Origin: an uncultured Altererythrobacter sp.
GTDB taxonomy: Bacteria; Pseudomonadota; Alphaproteobacteria; Sphingomonadales; Sphingomonadaceae
Length of the DNA: 64,000 bases
NCBI GenBank assembly: GCA_913056125.1
Contig: CAJXNC010000008.1
Span: 57,410-121,409, forward strand
Reading direction: 5' to 3'
The first letter of the stretch is position 1; every line of letters starts with the position of its first letter. The position numbers and the translations under genes were made by a program. The notes under the pieces were generated by a model. The model did not search any database and had not been told where the DNA came from. It worked only from the letters and a program-made list of their open reading frames with translations. Of the stretch, positions 33,660 to 42,672 are shown one piece after another.

Positions 33660-35132
33660 ATGAACGATCCGCTTATCCTCGTTCTCGACGAAGGCACGAC
33701 ATCGACGCGCGCCATGCTGTTCGGCGCGGATGGCCAGCCGCATGGAACGGCGCAGCGCGAGTTGACGCAATTCTACCCGCAGCCCGGCTGGGTCGAGCAC
33801 GATGCGGCGGAGATCTGGGACAAGACGCTCGCCTGCGCGAAGGAGATGGTCGCCAAGGCGGGCGGGGCGGAGAAGATCGCCGCCATCGGCATTACCAACC
33901 AGCGAGAGACCGTGGTGGCCTGGGACCGGCAGACGGGCGAGCCGCTGTGCAAGGCAATCGTCTGGCAGGACCGGCGCACCGCCGCTTTCTGCAGGGAGCT
34001 GAAACAGGCGGGCCATGAGGACAAGGTTCGCCGCAAGACCGGACTGCTGCTCGATCCCTATTTCTCGGGCACCAAGATGCGCTGGATGCTCGAAAACGAT
34101 CCGGCAGTTGCAAGAGCTGCGGAGGACGGACGCCTCGCCTTTGGTACGGTGGAAAGCTGGCTCACCTTTAAGCTGACAGGCGGATTGCACAAATCGGATG
34201 CCAGCAATGCCAGCCGGACCTTGCTGCTTGCGCTCGATGGCGGGCATTTCGATCCCGGACTGTGCGAGCTGCTCGGCGTTCCGCTCGCGGCGCTTCCCGA
34301 AGTGGTCGACACTAGCGGGGATCTTGGCGCGACTTCTCCGAGCATTTTCGGTGCTTCGATCCCGATTTGCGGCATGGCAGGGGACCAGCAAGCGGCAACA
34401 ATCGGACAGGGATGTCTTTCACCCGGCGACACCAAGACGACCTACGGCACGGGCGCTTTCGCGCTGACCAATATCGGCAGCGAGCCAACCATTTCGGATA
34501 ATCGCCTGCTGACCACGGTGCTTTACCAGATCAGCGGCGAGAAGGCCTACGCCATCGAAGGCTCGGTCTTCGTCGCCGGGTCGCTGGTCAAATGGCTGCG
34601 CGATTCGCTTGGCCTGATCCAAAGCTCGGCAGAGACAGAAGAGCTTGCGCGCTCGGTCGAGGACAATGGCGGCGTAGTCGTGGTGCCCGCTTTGTCAGGC
34701 CTTGGCGCGCCGCATTGGCTGCCTGAAGCACGCGGGCTGATAGACGGCCTCAGCTTCTCCACCGGCAAATCGCATATCGTCCGCGCTGCACTGGAAGCCA
34801 TGGCACACCAGACGCGCGACCTCGCCACGGCATTCGCCGCGGATGGTGCGGAATGGACAAGCCTGAAGGTCGATGGCGGCATGGTCGCCAATGACTGGAT
34901 GGTGCAGGATATTGCCGACCTGCTCGACCTCGAAGTGACACGCCCTGCCTTCATCGAGACGACGGCTTTGGGCGCGGCCATTCTCGCTGCGGTCGGATCG
35001 GGCATTCACGACGACTTGCAGGATGCGGCCGAAGCGATGATCGGCCTGACCGACTCCTTTGCACCGCAAATGGATGGAGCGAGGCGTGCCAACCGCATCG
35101 CCGATTGGGACCGCGCTATCGCGAAGGTCTGA
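33660..35132 (+). CDS. glpK: Glycerol kinase
   Basis: 490 residues from the ATG at 33660 (GGGAGAGA upstream). FGGY-kinase features: ILVLDEGTTSTRAMLF phosphate loop, GITNQRETVVAWDRQTGEPL, the signature KMRWMLEND region, MAGDQQAA and KTTYGTGAF ATP site, and the C-terminal LKVDGGMVANDWMVQDIADLL. It phosphorylates glycerol to glycerol-3-phosphate. glpD, glpF and glpR are not adjacent. It ends directly against the convergent DUF1465 gene. Confidence 0.96.
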   Translation: MNDPLILVLDEGTTSTRAMLFGADGQPHGTAQRELTQFYPQPGWVEHDAAEIWDKTLACAKEMVAKAGGAEKIAAIGITNQRETVVAWDRQTGEPLCKAIVWQDRRTAAFCRELKQAGHEDKVRRKTGLLLDPYFSGTKMRWMLENDPAVARAAEDGRLAFGTVESWLTFKLTGGLHKSDASNASRTLLLALDGGHFDPGLCELLGVPLAALPEVVDTSGDLGATSPSIFGASIPICGMAGDQQAATIGQGCLSPGDTKTTYGTGAFALTNIGSEPTISDNRLLTTVLYQISGEKAYAIEGSVFVAGSLVKWLRDSLGLIQSSAETEELARSVEDNGGVVVVPALSGLGAPHWLPEARGLIDGLSFSTGKSHIVRAALEAMAHQTRDLATAFAADGAEWTSLKVDGGMVANDWMVQDIADLLDLEVTRPAFIETTALGAAILAAVGSGIHDDLQDAAEAMIGLTDSFAPQMDGARRANRIADWDRAIAKV

Positions 35133-35627
35133 TCAGAGGTTCTGCACCAGTCCGTCGAGCCGGTCGCGCAGGCGATGAACGGCCGCGGGCTTCATCGAGA
35201 AGTGGTCGCGCCAGGCACGATCAAGCCGGGCGACGCGGGCGTAGAAGCTCTTCGTTCGTGCCACCAGATCCTGCAGGTCGGGGTCGAGCAGGGCAATCTG
35301 TTGCGGATCGCTCTCGGGCTGTGCCGGGGGCAAGCGGCCATGGCGCCGCAGCTGGAATTCGGACAACTCGCCGGCGAAGAAGGCTCGCTGGTTTAGCAGC
35401 CAGGCAATCGCGTGCATCATCCGCGTGGTCGTGCGCAGTGCCTCGCAGGAAAGGGCAATGCGTGCCATTTCCTCGCTCGTGCCGATCTGGTCGAGCCGCC
35501 CGGACAGGTCGAAGGCGGCGCGCGCCTCGTCAGCGAGAACCAGAGCATCGGAGTAAAGCGTCTCCACGATTGTGGGACTGATATCTGCGGCGTTTGTCAT
35601 TTGACGATTGGCTAGCGTGAAGCTCAT
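35133..35627 (-). CDS. rcdA: DUF1465 / RcdA-family protein
   Basis: 164 residues of the DUF1465 family, to which Caulobacter RcdA, a ClpXP adaptor for CtrA degradation, belongs. The conserved core ISPTIVETLYSDALVLADEARAAFDLSGR and ARIALSCEALRTTTRMMHAIAWLLNQRAFFAGELS are present. An ATG at 35600 would give 155 residues starting MTNAADIS, nearer the usual start. It abuts glpK on the other strand and is 206 bases from the DUF465 gene. That it acts in CtrA turnover is inferred from the family. Confidence 0.82.
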   Translation of the reverse strand: MSFTLANRQMTNAADISPTIVETLYSDALVLADEARAAFDLSGRLDQIGTSEEMARIALSCEALRTTTRMMHAIAWLLNQRAFFAGELSEFQLRRHGRLPPAQPESDPQQIALLDPDLQDLVARTKSFYARVARLDRAWRDHFSMKPAAVHRLRDRLDGLVQNL

Positions 35628-35728
35628 GCCATCGCCAGTGATAAGAAGGTTAATTTGCGCGTCTTTTCAAGGCTGTCCCGGACAGAAACGATTTATGACA
35701 TTGCTGCGACCGCGAAAAGATCGCGGTG

Positions 35729-35926
35729 TCAGGCGATGATGTCGGGTGTCAGATAGTCTTCTATCATGGCGATCTGGTCCTTCAGCAGCAGCTTGCGCTT
35801 CTTCAGCCGCGCGACCTGCAGTTGGTCGGGCCCGCCCGTTTCGGTAAGCGCATCGATCGCCGCATCGAGATCGCGATGCTCGATCCTGAGCGCCGTTAGC
35901 CGCTTGCGCATTTCCTCTTCGGTCAA
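35729..35926 (-). CDS. DUF465 (YdcH family) protein
   Basis: 65 residues, entirely helical and charged (EEEMRKRLTALRIEHRDLDAAIDAL, LQVARLKKRKLLLKDQIAMIEDYL), the two-helix DUF465 fold. Function unknown. A second DUF465 gene lies divergently at 36129, so this is a facing pair of small coiled-coil proteins. Confidence 0.9.
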   Translation of the reverse strand: MTEEEMRKRLTALRIEHRDLDAAIDALTETGGPDQLQVARLKKRKLLLKDQIAMIEDYLTPDIIA

Positions 35927-36128
35927 TCCGCTGCCCTCTCACCAAAAAGTCGCGGCACCGTGATGCCGGGATGTCGCTCCATACGCCCGGTTCATCGCAG
36001 GCACATTTGGTGAATTAGGACTTCTGTGTTTTGATGACAATTGCGCGGCTCCCAGCCCGTGGCGAGTCGCCGCATTGGGTCGTTCCCGGGCCTCCCCTCT
36101 TGTAGGCCCAAGCGATAGGAGAACGCGT

Positions 36129-36284
36129 ATGGAATCCTCGCATGTCACTGCTCTTCAGGCCAAGCACGAAGGGCTCGACCGTAGCCTCAGGGAAGAGATG
36201 AACAGGCCGGCGCCCGACATGGCGAAGATCCAGCTTCTCAAGAAGCAGAAGCTCAAGGTGAAGGAAGAGCTCTCGCTGCATTAG
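36129..36284 (+). CDS. DUF465 (YdcH family) small protein
   Basis: 51 residues from the ATG at 36129, preceded by GGAGAACG. VTALQAKHEGLDRSLREEMNRPAPDMAKIQLLKKQKLKVKEEL has the DUF465 two-helix pattern, shorter than its divergent neighbour. Role unknown. The ptsP gene follows after 67 bases on the same strand. Confidence 0.85.
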   Translation: MESSHVTALQAKHEGLDRSLREEMNRPAPDMAKIQLLKKQKLKVKEELSLH

Positions 36285-36351
36285 GGCAACTTGCCTGCTT
36301 CGTGCGGCGGTAACATTTCCAAAGGTGCAATAATCGTATAGGCGCTCCATT

Positions 36352-38625
36352 ATGCCTGGAGCCGCTGCTGCCGCACGATCTATCCTGACCCAGCTTCACG
36401 AGGTCATGGCTGCGCGAACGCACGCGCAGGCGAAGCTCAATCGTGTCGTCGACATTATCGGTGAAGCGCTCGATAGCGAGGTTTGTTCGATCTACCTCCT
36501 GCGCGAGGGAATGCTCGAACTGTTCGCGACTCGCGGCCTCAACCAGAGCGCCGTGCACGTCACGCGACTTGGTGTGGGCGAGGGCCTGACCGGCACGATT
36601 GCCGCCAATATCGAGACACTCAACCTCGACGAGGCGGCGACGCATCCCGAATTCCAGTACCGCCCCGAAACGGGCGAGGAAAAATTCCACTCCTTTGCCG
36701 GCGTGCCAATCGTCCGGCGAGCGCGGTCGGTCGGCGTTCTGACCGTGCAGCATGTCGATCCGCGCAAATATGAAGAGGTGGAGATCGAGGCGCTGCAGAC
36801 CGTGGCCATGGTGCTCGCGGAACTGATCGCCAATGCCGGTCTGGTGGACGAGGAGGATCTCGGGGAACGCCAGGGCGCGCAGAGCGGGCAGGTGGTGCTC
36901 GATGGCCTGCAACTGGTGAAGGGTCTCGCCTACGGCAAGGCGGTGTTCCACCAGCCGCGCGTGAATATCGAGCAGACCGTGGCCGAGGACACCGAGGCCG
37001 AGCGCCAGCGCGTCTATCTCGCCTTCGACAAGATGCGCGAGCAGATCGACCAGATGGCGGGGCAGGCCGAATTCGGCGTCGGCGGCGAGCATGAGCAGGT
37101 CCTCGAGACCTACAAGATGTTCGCCTATGACGAAGGCTGGTCGCGCCGCATCAACGAAGCGATCGATAGCGGCCTTACCGCAGAGGCGGCGATCGAGCGC
37201 GTGCAACAGCGCACCCGCATGCGCATGCGCGAAATCCAGGACCCTCTTCTGCAGGACCGGATGCACGACCTGGAGGACCTCGCCAACCGGCTGATCCGCA
37301 TCGTTTCCGGCCAACTCGGCACTGCGGCGACGATGGGCCTGCATGGCGATTCCATCCTGGTGGCCAAGAATCTCGGCCCTGCCGAACTTCTCGAATATGA
37401 CAAGCGTCGCCTCAAGGGCGTGGTGCTGGAGGAAGGCTCGCACACGGCCCATGTGGTGATCGTGGCGCGTGCCATGGGCGTTCCGGTGATCGGGCGGCTG
37501 CGAAACCTGCGCGGCATGGTGCGCGAAGGCGACATGCTGCTGGTCGATGGCGATGCGGCCAAGCTGACCTTGCGGCCCGCGCAGGGCGTGCTCGATGCCT
37601 TTGAAACCCGCTTCGCACAGAAGAAGCAGCGCCAGGCCGCCTATGCCAAGATGCGCGAGGTCAAGCCGGTCACGCGTGATGGGCAGCGCGTCGAAGTGAT
37701 GATGAATGCCGGCCTGCGCGACGATGTCGGCATGCTCAACGTTACAGGCGCAGACGGTATCGGCCTCTATCGCACCGAATTCCAGTTCCTCGTTTCCGCA
37801 GCCCTGCCACAGCGCGACCGGCAGACGCGCCTCTACCGTGACGTGCTGGAAACGGCTGGCGACAAGAAGGTTATCTTCCGCACGGTCGATCTGGGCGGCG
37901 ACAAGTCGCTGCCTTATCTCGCCAGCGATACCGGTCGCGAGGACGAGAATCCGGCCATGGGCTGGCGTGCCCTGCGCCTTGCGCTCGAACGCGAAGGGCT
38001 GATGAAGGTGCAGGCGCGCGCGCTGCTCGAAGGGGCGGCGGGCCATGAGCTCAACGTGATGTTCCCCATGGTTTCCGAACCGTGGGAATTCGATGCTGCC
38101 AAGCAGGTCTTCACCAGCCAGATCGCCTATCTGAAGAAGCGCAAGCACAAGCTGCCCAGCGCGATCAGTTACGGCGTCATGCTGGAAGTTCCTTCGCTCG
38201 CCGAATGCCTCGACATCCTGCTGCCGAAGATCTCCTTCATCTCGATCGGCACCAATGATCTGACACAATTCCTGTTCGCAGCCGATCGCTCCAACCCGAT
38301 TCTGGCAGAACGCTACGACTGGCTGAGCCCTTCCATCCTGCGCTTCCTCAGCCGCGTGGTGCGCGAATGCGCGGGCCAACCGGTTGACCTCGGCGTGTGC
38401 GGCGAAATGGGCGGGCGCAGGCTGGAGGCGCTGGCGCTTGTCGGGCTCGGCATACGCCGCCTGTCGATCACCCCGGCTGCGGTTGGGCCGATCAAGGAAC
38501 TGGTTTGCAGCATCGATGCGGCCGAGATCGGCTCGGCGATGCAGGGCTGGCTTGCCAATCCGCCGAAGGATTTGCGCGCCGAATTGCAGGCTTGGGCCGA
38601 AGCGCACGGTATCGAGGTCGAATAG
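36352..38625 (+). CDS. ptsP: GAF-domain phosphoenolpyruvate-protein phosphotransferase (nitrogen PTS enzyme I)
   Basis: 757 residues. An N-terminal GAF sensory domain (about 20-160) precedes the EI domains: the phospho-His domain with active His in EEGSHTAHVVIVARAMGVP (about 362), and the PEP-binding TIM barrel (YRTEFQFLV, LPQRDRQ, TVDLGGDKSLPYL, SIGTNDLTQFLFAADRSN, CGEMGGR). It starts the PTS-Ntr phosphorelay to NPr and EIIA-Ntr in the cytoplasm. The partner genes are not in the window. GAF would sense glutamine or 2-oxoglutarate by analogy with enterobacterial PtsP. Confidence 0.95.
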   Translation: MPGAAAAARSILTQLHEVMAARTHAQAKLNRVVDIIGEALDSEVCSIYLLREGMLELFATRGLNQSAVHVTRLGVGEGLTGTIAANIETLNLDEAATHPEFQYRPETGEEKFHSFAGVPIVRRARSVGVLTVQHVDPRKYEEVEIEALQTVAMVLAELIANAGLVDEEDLGERQGAQSGQVVLDGLQLVKGLAYGKAVFHQPRVNIEQTVAEDTEAERQRVYLAFDKMREQIDQMAGQAEFGVGGEHEQVLETYKMFAYDEGWSRRINEAIDSGLTAEAAIERVQQRTRMRMREIQDPLLQDRMHDLEDLANRLIRIVSGQLGTAATMGLHGDSILVAKNLGPAELLEYDKRRLKGVVLEEGSHTAHVVIVARAMGVPVIGRLRNLRGMVREGDMLLVDGDAAKLTLRPAQGVLDAFETRFAQKKQRQAAYAKMREVKPVTRDGQRVEVMMNAGLRDDVGMLNVTGADGIGLYRTEFQFLVSAALPQRDRQTRLYRDVLETAGDKKVIFRTVDLGGDKSLPYLASDTGREDENPAMGWRALRLALEREGLMKVQARALLEGAAGHELNVMFPMVSEPWEFDAAKQVFTSQIAYLKKRKHKLPSAISYGVMLEVPSLAECLDILLPKISFISIGTNDLTQFLFAADRSNPILAERYDWLSPSILRFLSRVVRECAGQPVDLGVCGEMGGRRLEALALVGLGIRRLSITPAAVGPIKELVCSIDAAEIGSAMQGWLANPPKDLRAELQAWAEAHGIEVE

Positions 38626-38659
38626 TGGGCATGGCCGCTTTCGCTGCTTGACTTGCCGC

Positions 38660-38684
38660 GCTGCACCATCATTCATGGTGCAGC
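38660..38684. promoter_or_regulatory. Perfect palindrome in the rodZ-like promoter region
   Basis: GCTGCACCAT-CATTC-ATGGTGCAGC, a 10-bp perfect inverted repeat lacking a T-tract, overlaps the likely -10 region: TTGACT sits at 38648-38653 and the start codon is 44 bases beyond the repeat. An operator, possibly autoregulatory since the gene encodes an HTH protein, is the simplest reading; a leader hairpin is the alternative. Confidence 0.5.
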
Positions 38685-38727
38685 AAAGGGATCGCATAAC
38701 GCCCCGCACGGGGAATCTGGGACAGAG

Positions 38728-39750
38728 ATGGCCGACAAGATCGAGTTTCCGACTGAACCAACCGAGCCACGCGGCATCGGAGCGGAGCTGCGTGCGGCGC
38801 GCGAAAAGCGCGGGCTGACGGTCGAACAGGTGGCCGCGCAAACGAGAATTTCGCAGCGCCACATCCTGAGCATCGAAAGCGGCGACTTCTCCTCCTTGCC
38901 GGGCCGTACCTATGTCATGGGTTTTGCCCGCAACATCGCCAAAGTGGTCGGGCTCGACCAGGACAAGGTTGCCGCTTCCGTGCGGGCCAAGCTCGATACC
39001 GCACAATTCGACCAGGCCGAGCGTCGCCAGACATTCGAGCCGGGGGACCCTGCGCGCGCGCCCACCTCGGGCCTGGTGTGGTTTTCGGTCATCGCCGTCC
39101 TCACCTTGCTCACCGGCCTGTTCTTCGCGGCGCGTGTCTTCTTCTCACCGGCGGCGGAACTGCCCTCGCTAGTCGAGGATGAGCCTGTGGAACAGGTCCA
39201 GGACAGCGCCGCGGCTCCTGCCGAGGAAGCGACTGCCAGCGGCCCGGTGGTCTTCACGGCCGAGGGCGATGCCTGGGTACGCTTTTACGGCGATCAGGGC
39301 GTGCTGATGGAAGGCGTGCTCGAGGAAGGCGACAGTTTCACCATTCCCGAAGAGGCGGCGAACCCGCAAATCATTACTGCCCGACCGGACTTGCTGGTCG
39401 TGACCATTGGCGGACGCAGCGTGGCCAAGCTTTCGGAGGAGATGCGGACGCTGTCGGATGTGCCTGTCGATGCCGCCAGCCTGCTCGCGCGAGGCGAGGT
39501 CGCAGCCCGGCAGGAATCCGCGCCAGCACCGACGCCTTCGGCCACCAGTGCGCCTCCTTCTCCGCGCCCAACACCCTCGTCGACCTCTACGCCGAGCTCG
39601 AGCGTGACCAGCGCGCCGCCCCCCGCTCCGGCTCCGACGCAGACGGTGTCAGAACCGGTCGTGCAGGAGGTGGCGCCGCAGCCCGCCGCCGCCGCTGAGG
39701 AACCGACGGAGACCCAGCCAGCTGAAACCGAGACCAGCGGCGACGAATAG
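38728..39750 (+). CDS. rodZ: RodZ-like helix-turn-helix membrane protein
   Basis: 340 residues from the ATG at 38728. N-terminal Xre-type HTH (IGAELRAAREKRGLTVEQVAAQTRISQRHILSIESGDFSSLPGRTYVMGFARNIAKVVGLD, about 15-80), one membrane segment (LVWFSVIAVLTLLTGLFFAA, about 112-135), an acidic linker and a C-terminal DUF4115/RodZ beta-domain (EGDAWVRFYGDQGVLMEGVLEEGDSFTIP). The tail (260-340) is Ser/Pro/Thr-rich. RodZ links MreB to the cell-shape machinery; here MreB is not adjacent. Confidence 0.9.
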   Translation: MADKIEFPTEPTEPRGIGAELRAAREKRGLTVEQVAAQTRISQRHILSIESGDFSSLPGRTYVMGFARNIAKVVGLDQDKVAASVRAKLDTAQFDQAERRQTFEPGDPARAPTSGLVWFSVIAVLTLLTGLFFAARVFFSPAAELPSLVEDEPVEQVQDSAAAPAEEATASGPVVFTAEGDAWVRFYGDQGVLMEGVLEEGDSFTIPEEAANPQIITARPDLLVVTIGGRSVAKLSEEMRTLSDVPVDAASLLARGEVAARQESAPAPTPSATSAPPSPRPTPSSTSTPSSSVTSAPPPAPAPTQTVSEPVVQEVAPQPAAAAEEPTETQPAETETSGDE

Positions 39751-39880
39751 CCATGAATTCGCGGTGGATTGCGCAGAGTTACGGGTCCACCAAACACGGT
39801 TAATCGGCTATTCGACTGCAAGTCTGCATGGGGGGCATCTGTAAAGGTGGCGCTCTGCGCGCGCGGGAAGGAAATGATCG

Positions 39881-40846
39881 ATGATCGCCAAAGTGTCTGG
39901 TTTGCGTAAGTCCTGTGGGGCCGTGGTGGCGGCGGGTCTGGTCATGGGCATGATGCCCTCGGCTGTTTCCGCCCAGGCAGATGACCGGATGGAACGGATA
40001 GAATCGCAATTGCGCGCGCTCCAGCGCGCGGTCTTCCCCGGCGGCGACGAACGCTTCTTCGAACCCGAGATCCAGCCCAGCACCAATCCGGTCGAGGTGC
40101 GCCAGGCGGGTACGCCGTCCACCAGCGCGCTGACCGACATGCTGACCCGGCTCGACGCGATCGAGCAGCAGCTTGCCCGGCTGACCGCGGCGACCGAAGT
40201 GAACGAGAATGCGCTCAGCCTGCTCGAAATGCGTGTCAACGCGGTTGAGGAAGAACAAACCGCCGCCGCAGCCGCTGCAGCCGCTGCGGTGGAAGTCGCA
40301 GACACGGGAGAGCAGCCAGTCGGCGTGATCGCCGTGCCGGACGAGGATGGCGAACTGGCAGCTATCGGCACTGATCCCAGCCTCGATGTGGAGATCGAAG
40401 GACCGAGCGACGAGCGTCTCGCCGCCGTGCAGGCCATTGCCAAGCCTGCCTCAGGCGATCAGGGTGACGATGAATATGTCTATGGCTTCCGCCTCTGGGA
40501 TGGCGGTTTCTATCCCGAAGCGCAGCAGCAGCTTTCACTCTTCGTCGAGCAATATCCCGATCACTGGCGCACTACCTATGGCCGGAACCTGCTCGGTCGT
40601 GCCTATCTCGATGCGGGTGAGCCGCGCCGCGCGGCAACGCATTTCTTCGAGAACTACCAGGCCGACAAGGAAGCCGCCCGCGCAGCCGACAGCCTGCTCT
40701 ATCTTGCCGAGAGCATGATTGCGCTCGGCGATACGCGCCGTGCCTGCATCGCGCTGGCCGAATTCGGCGATACCTATCCTGCGCTCGCCACCGGTCGGCT
40801 GCAGGAGCAGTATGATGCCAATCGGGGCCGTGTCGACTGCGAGTGA
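39881..40846 (+). CDS. Tol-Pal system protein CpoB-like (YbgF), TPR protein
   Basis: 321 residues. Signal peptide ending around SAVSAQA; an N-terminal coiled coil (RMERIESQLRALQRAVFP and the later LTDMLTRLDAIEQQLARL); an Ala-rich spacer; and a C-terminal TPR array (YGFRLWDGGFYPEAQQQLSLFVEQYPDHWRTTYGRNLLGRAYLDAGEPRRAATHFFENYQAD). This is the CpoB/YbgF plan, a periplasmic coordinator of peptidoglycan synthesis and Tol constriction. The ribosome site is GGAAGGA. The 3' end overlaps tilS by 35 bases. tol and pal genes are not in the window. Confidence 0.85.
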   Translation: MIAKVSGLRKSCGAVVAAGLVMGMMPSAVSAQADDRMERIESQLRALQRAVFPGGDERFFEPEIQPSTNPVEVRQAGTPSTSALTDMLTRLDAIEQQLARLTAATEVNENALSLLEMRVNAVEEEQTAAAAAAAAAVEVADTGEQPVGVIAVPDEDGELAAIGTDPSLDVEIEGPSDERLAAVQAIAKPASGDQGDDEYVYGFRLWDGGFYPEAQQQLSLFVEQYPDHWRTTYGRNLLGRAYLDAGEPRRAATHFFENYQADKEAARAADSLLYLAESMIALGDTRRACIALAEFGDTYPALATGRLQEQYDANRGRVDCE

Positions 40847-41822
40847 CACGCTGCCGCCGGACCTCGTCGAGAAGTTCAAGGCGGCGCTCGACCGGCTGAA
40901 TCCGTCAGGGGACAGGATTGGCTTGGCGGTTTCCGGTGGGCCGGATTCCATGGCTATGCTGCTGCTCGCCCATGCGGCGATCCCCGGCCAGTTCGAAGTC
41001 GCCACAGTCGATCACGGCCTGCGTCCCGAAGCGAAGGACGAATGCGCGCTGGTCCTCGCGGCTTGTCGGGAGCGGGGCATTCCCTGCGAGATCATCAGCC
41101 TGACGGTGGAAGGCGGCAATCTGCAGGCGACGGCGCGCAAGAGCCGTTATGCATGGCTCGGCAAATGGGTGGAGGATGCCGGCATCCCCTTTCTGGCCAC
41201 CGCCCATCACGCGGACGATCAGGCCGAAACGCTTATCATGCGGCTTAACAGGGGAAGCGGTCTATCCGGCCTTGCGGGCATTCGTGAAGAGGTTTTCAAG
41301 GATGGCGAATGCTGGGACCCGATGGCCTCGCACACAGTGATCCGACCCTTGCTTGCGTTTCGCCGGGCGGAGCTGCGACAGATCGTGGACGGGGCGGGCG
41401 TGGCCTATGCCCTCGATCCCAGCAATCAGGATGACCGTTACGACAGGGTGCGTATCCGCAAGATGCTGAAGGATGCGGACTGGCTCGATGTACCGGCCAT
41501 CGCAAGATCCGCGCGCCACCTTGCCGAAGCTGACGCGGACCTGCGGCAGCTGTGCGGCTATTTCTTTGACAGGCTCTTATCCTTCAGCGCCGTGGGCGAT
41601 CAGGTGCATTGCCGGCTGACACCCGATGCACCGCGCACGATCATCCTGAAGCTGGTGGAAAGAGCGCTGCGCAATATTGGCGGTGATCCACGCGGGGGCG
41701 ATGTCGCACGACTGGTCGCCAGGCTGGAACGCGGTGAAGGCGGCAATCTTGCTGGCGTGCTGGCGACCGTCGAAGATGGAGACTGGGTCTTCCGTCCCGA
41801 ACCGCCGCGACGGACGGGCTAA
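40812..41822 (+). CDS. tilS: tRNA(Ile) lysidine synthetase TilS
   Basis: 336 residues from ATG 40812, after GGAG. Modifies C34 of the CAU-anticodon tRNA-Ile to lysidine. ATP PP-loop SGGPDSMAMLLLAH near residue 46, VDHGLRPEA, TAHHADDQAETLIMRL and a C-terminal tRNA-binding region with RKMLKDADWLDVP. Overlap of 35 bases with the cpoB-like gene means co-transcription. An HGRGG-type C-terminal domain is shorter than in E. coli TilS, as in other alphaproteobacteria. Confidence 0.94.
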   Translation: MMPIGAVSTASDTLPPDLVEKFKAALDRLNPSGDRIGLAVSGGPDSMAMLLLAHAAIPGQFEVATVDHGLRPEAKDECALVLAACRERGIPCEIISLTVEGGNLQATARKSRYAWLGKWVEDAGIPFLATAHHADDQAETLIMRLNRGSGLSGLAGIREEVFKDGECWDPMASHTVIRPLLAFRRAELRQIVDGAGVAYALDPSNQDDRYDRVRIRKMLKDADWLDVPAIARSARHLAEADADLRQLCGYFFDRLLSFSAVGDQVHCRLTPDAPRTIILKLVERALRNIGGDPRGGDVARLVARLERGEGGNLAGVLATVEDGDWVFRPEPPRRTG

Positions 41823-41825
41823 GCC

Positions 41826-42542
41826 TCAGCTCGCCAGCGGGGTGCCGATAGTGGCGGTGACGCCGTCGGTGATGATCACCGTGTCGCCGACCTGCGCGAT
41901 ATCGTAGAGGCGCGAAACGAACTCGTCCGGCACGCCGATGCAGCCATGGCTGGCATAGCCCAGCTCGACGGTTGAGCCGCCATGGATGGCAACGCCGTCC
42001 CAGGTCAGGCGCAGCGTCCAGGGCATGGGTGCGTTGTTGTACTTCTCGGAGATGTTGTGGCGTTCCTTGGTCAGGATCGGGAAGATGCCGACCGGGGTAG
42101 GGTGTTCTTCCGTGCCCAGCAACGCGGCGGCGGCGCCGATCTCGTAGCCATTGCGGAAGACTGAAATAACGCGGGCCTGGAGATCGACGGTCACTACCAG
42201 CGGACCATCGGGAACGCCTTCATCGTCCCAATGCCACTCGCCATATTTGATCGGACCTTCGATCGGCAGGATGCGCTTGATGACGAACGGGTTTTCTTCG
42301 TCGAAAGCGGGAACATCCTGCACCACTTCCTGCGAGATGAAGCGGGTTTCTTCGGGAGTGAACTGCTCATCCAGCGTCAGGTCGATATCTTCGGGCGCTT
42401 CGGCCAGAACATCGTCTGCCGCAAGCCAGGCGGACATGTCATTGTCCTGCGCTTCAAGCGAATTGCCGGCAAAGACCGCCGTGCCGATCAGCACGAAAGC
42501 GACGAAGGTCGAGCCACCAATCCATTTGAGCAGTGCGTTCAT
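41826..42542 (-). CDS. L,D-transpeptidase (YkuD domain)
   Basis: 238 residues. The N-terminus has a signal or anchor segment (STFVAFVLIGTAVFAGNSLEA). The catalytic motif of YkuD proteins is seen as AIHGGSTVELGYASHGCIGVPDEF: His, and Cys in SHGC. The residue after CI is Gly where the family usually has Arg or Asn. It would form 3-3 peptidoglycan crosslinks or anchor proteins. It converges with tilS, 3 bases apart. Confidence 0.88.
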   Translation of the reverse strand: MNALLKWIGGSTFVAFVLIGTAVFAGNSLEAQDNDMSAWLAADDVLAEAPEDIDLTLDEQFTPEETRFISQEVVQDVPAFDEENPFVIKRILPIEGPIKYGEWHWDDEGVPDGPLVVTVDLQARVISVFRNGYEIGAAAALLGTEEHPTPVGIFPILTKERHNISEKYNNAPMPWTLRLTWDGVAIHGGSTVELGYASHGCIGVPDEFVSRLYDIAQVGDTVIITDGVTATIGTPLAS

Positions 42543-42672
42543 GAGAATGATTATGCGCCGAATCGCGCAGGAATCCAGCGTTTCGCCATGCTCAGTCCCG
42601 AAAAGGGACGCGAAATCCCGCTCCAGTTAACGGCTCTGCTTATTGGCGGTAGGTCTGAGACCTCAACAAGGC

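Noticed and set aside
36253..39006. A 917-codon open frame on the minus strand opposite ptsP
   Set aside because: It is the antisense shadow of a well supported enzyme; its composition (His/Asp/Arg-rich, no domain) is typical of frames opposite GC-rich coding sequence.
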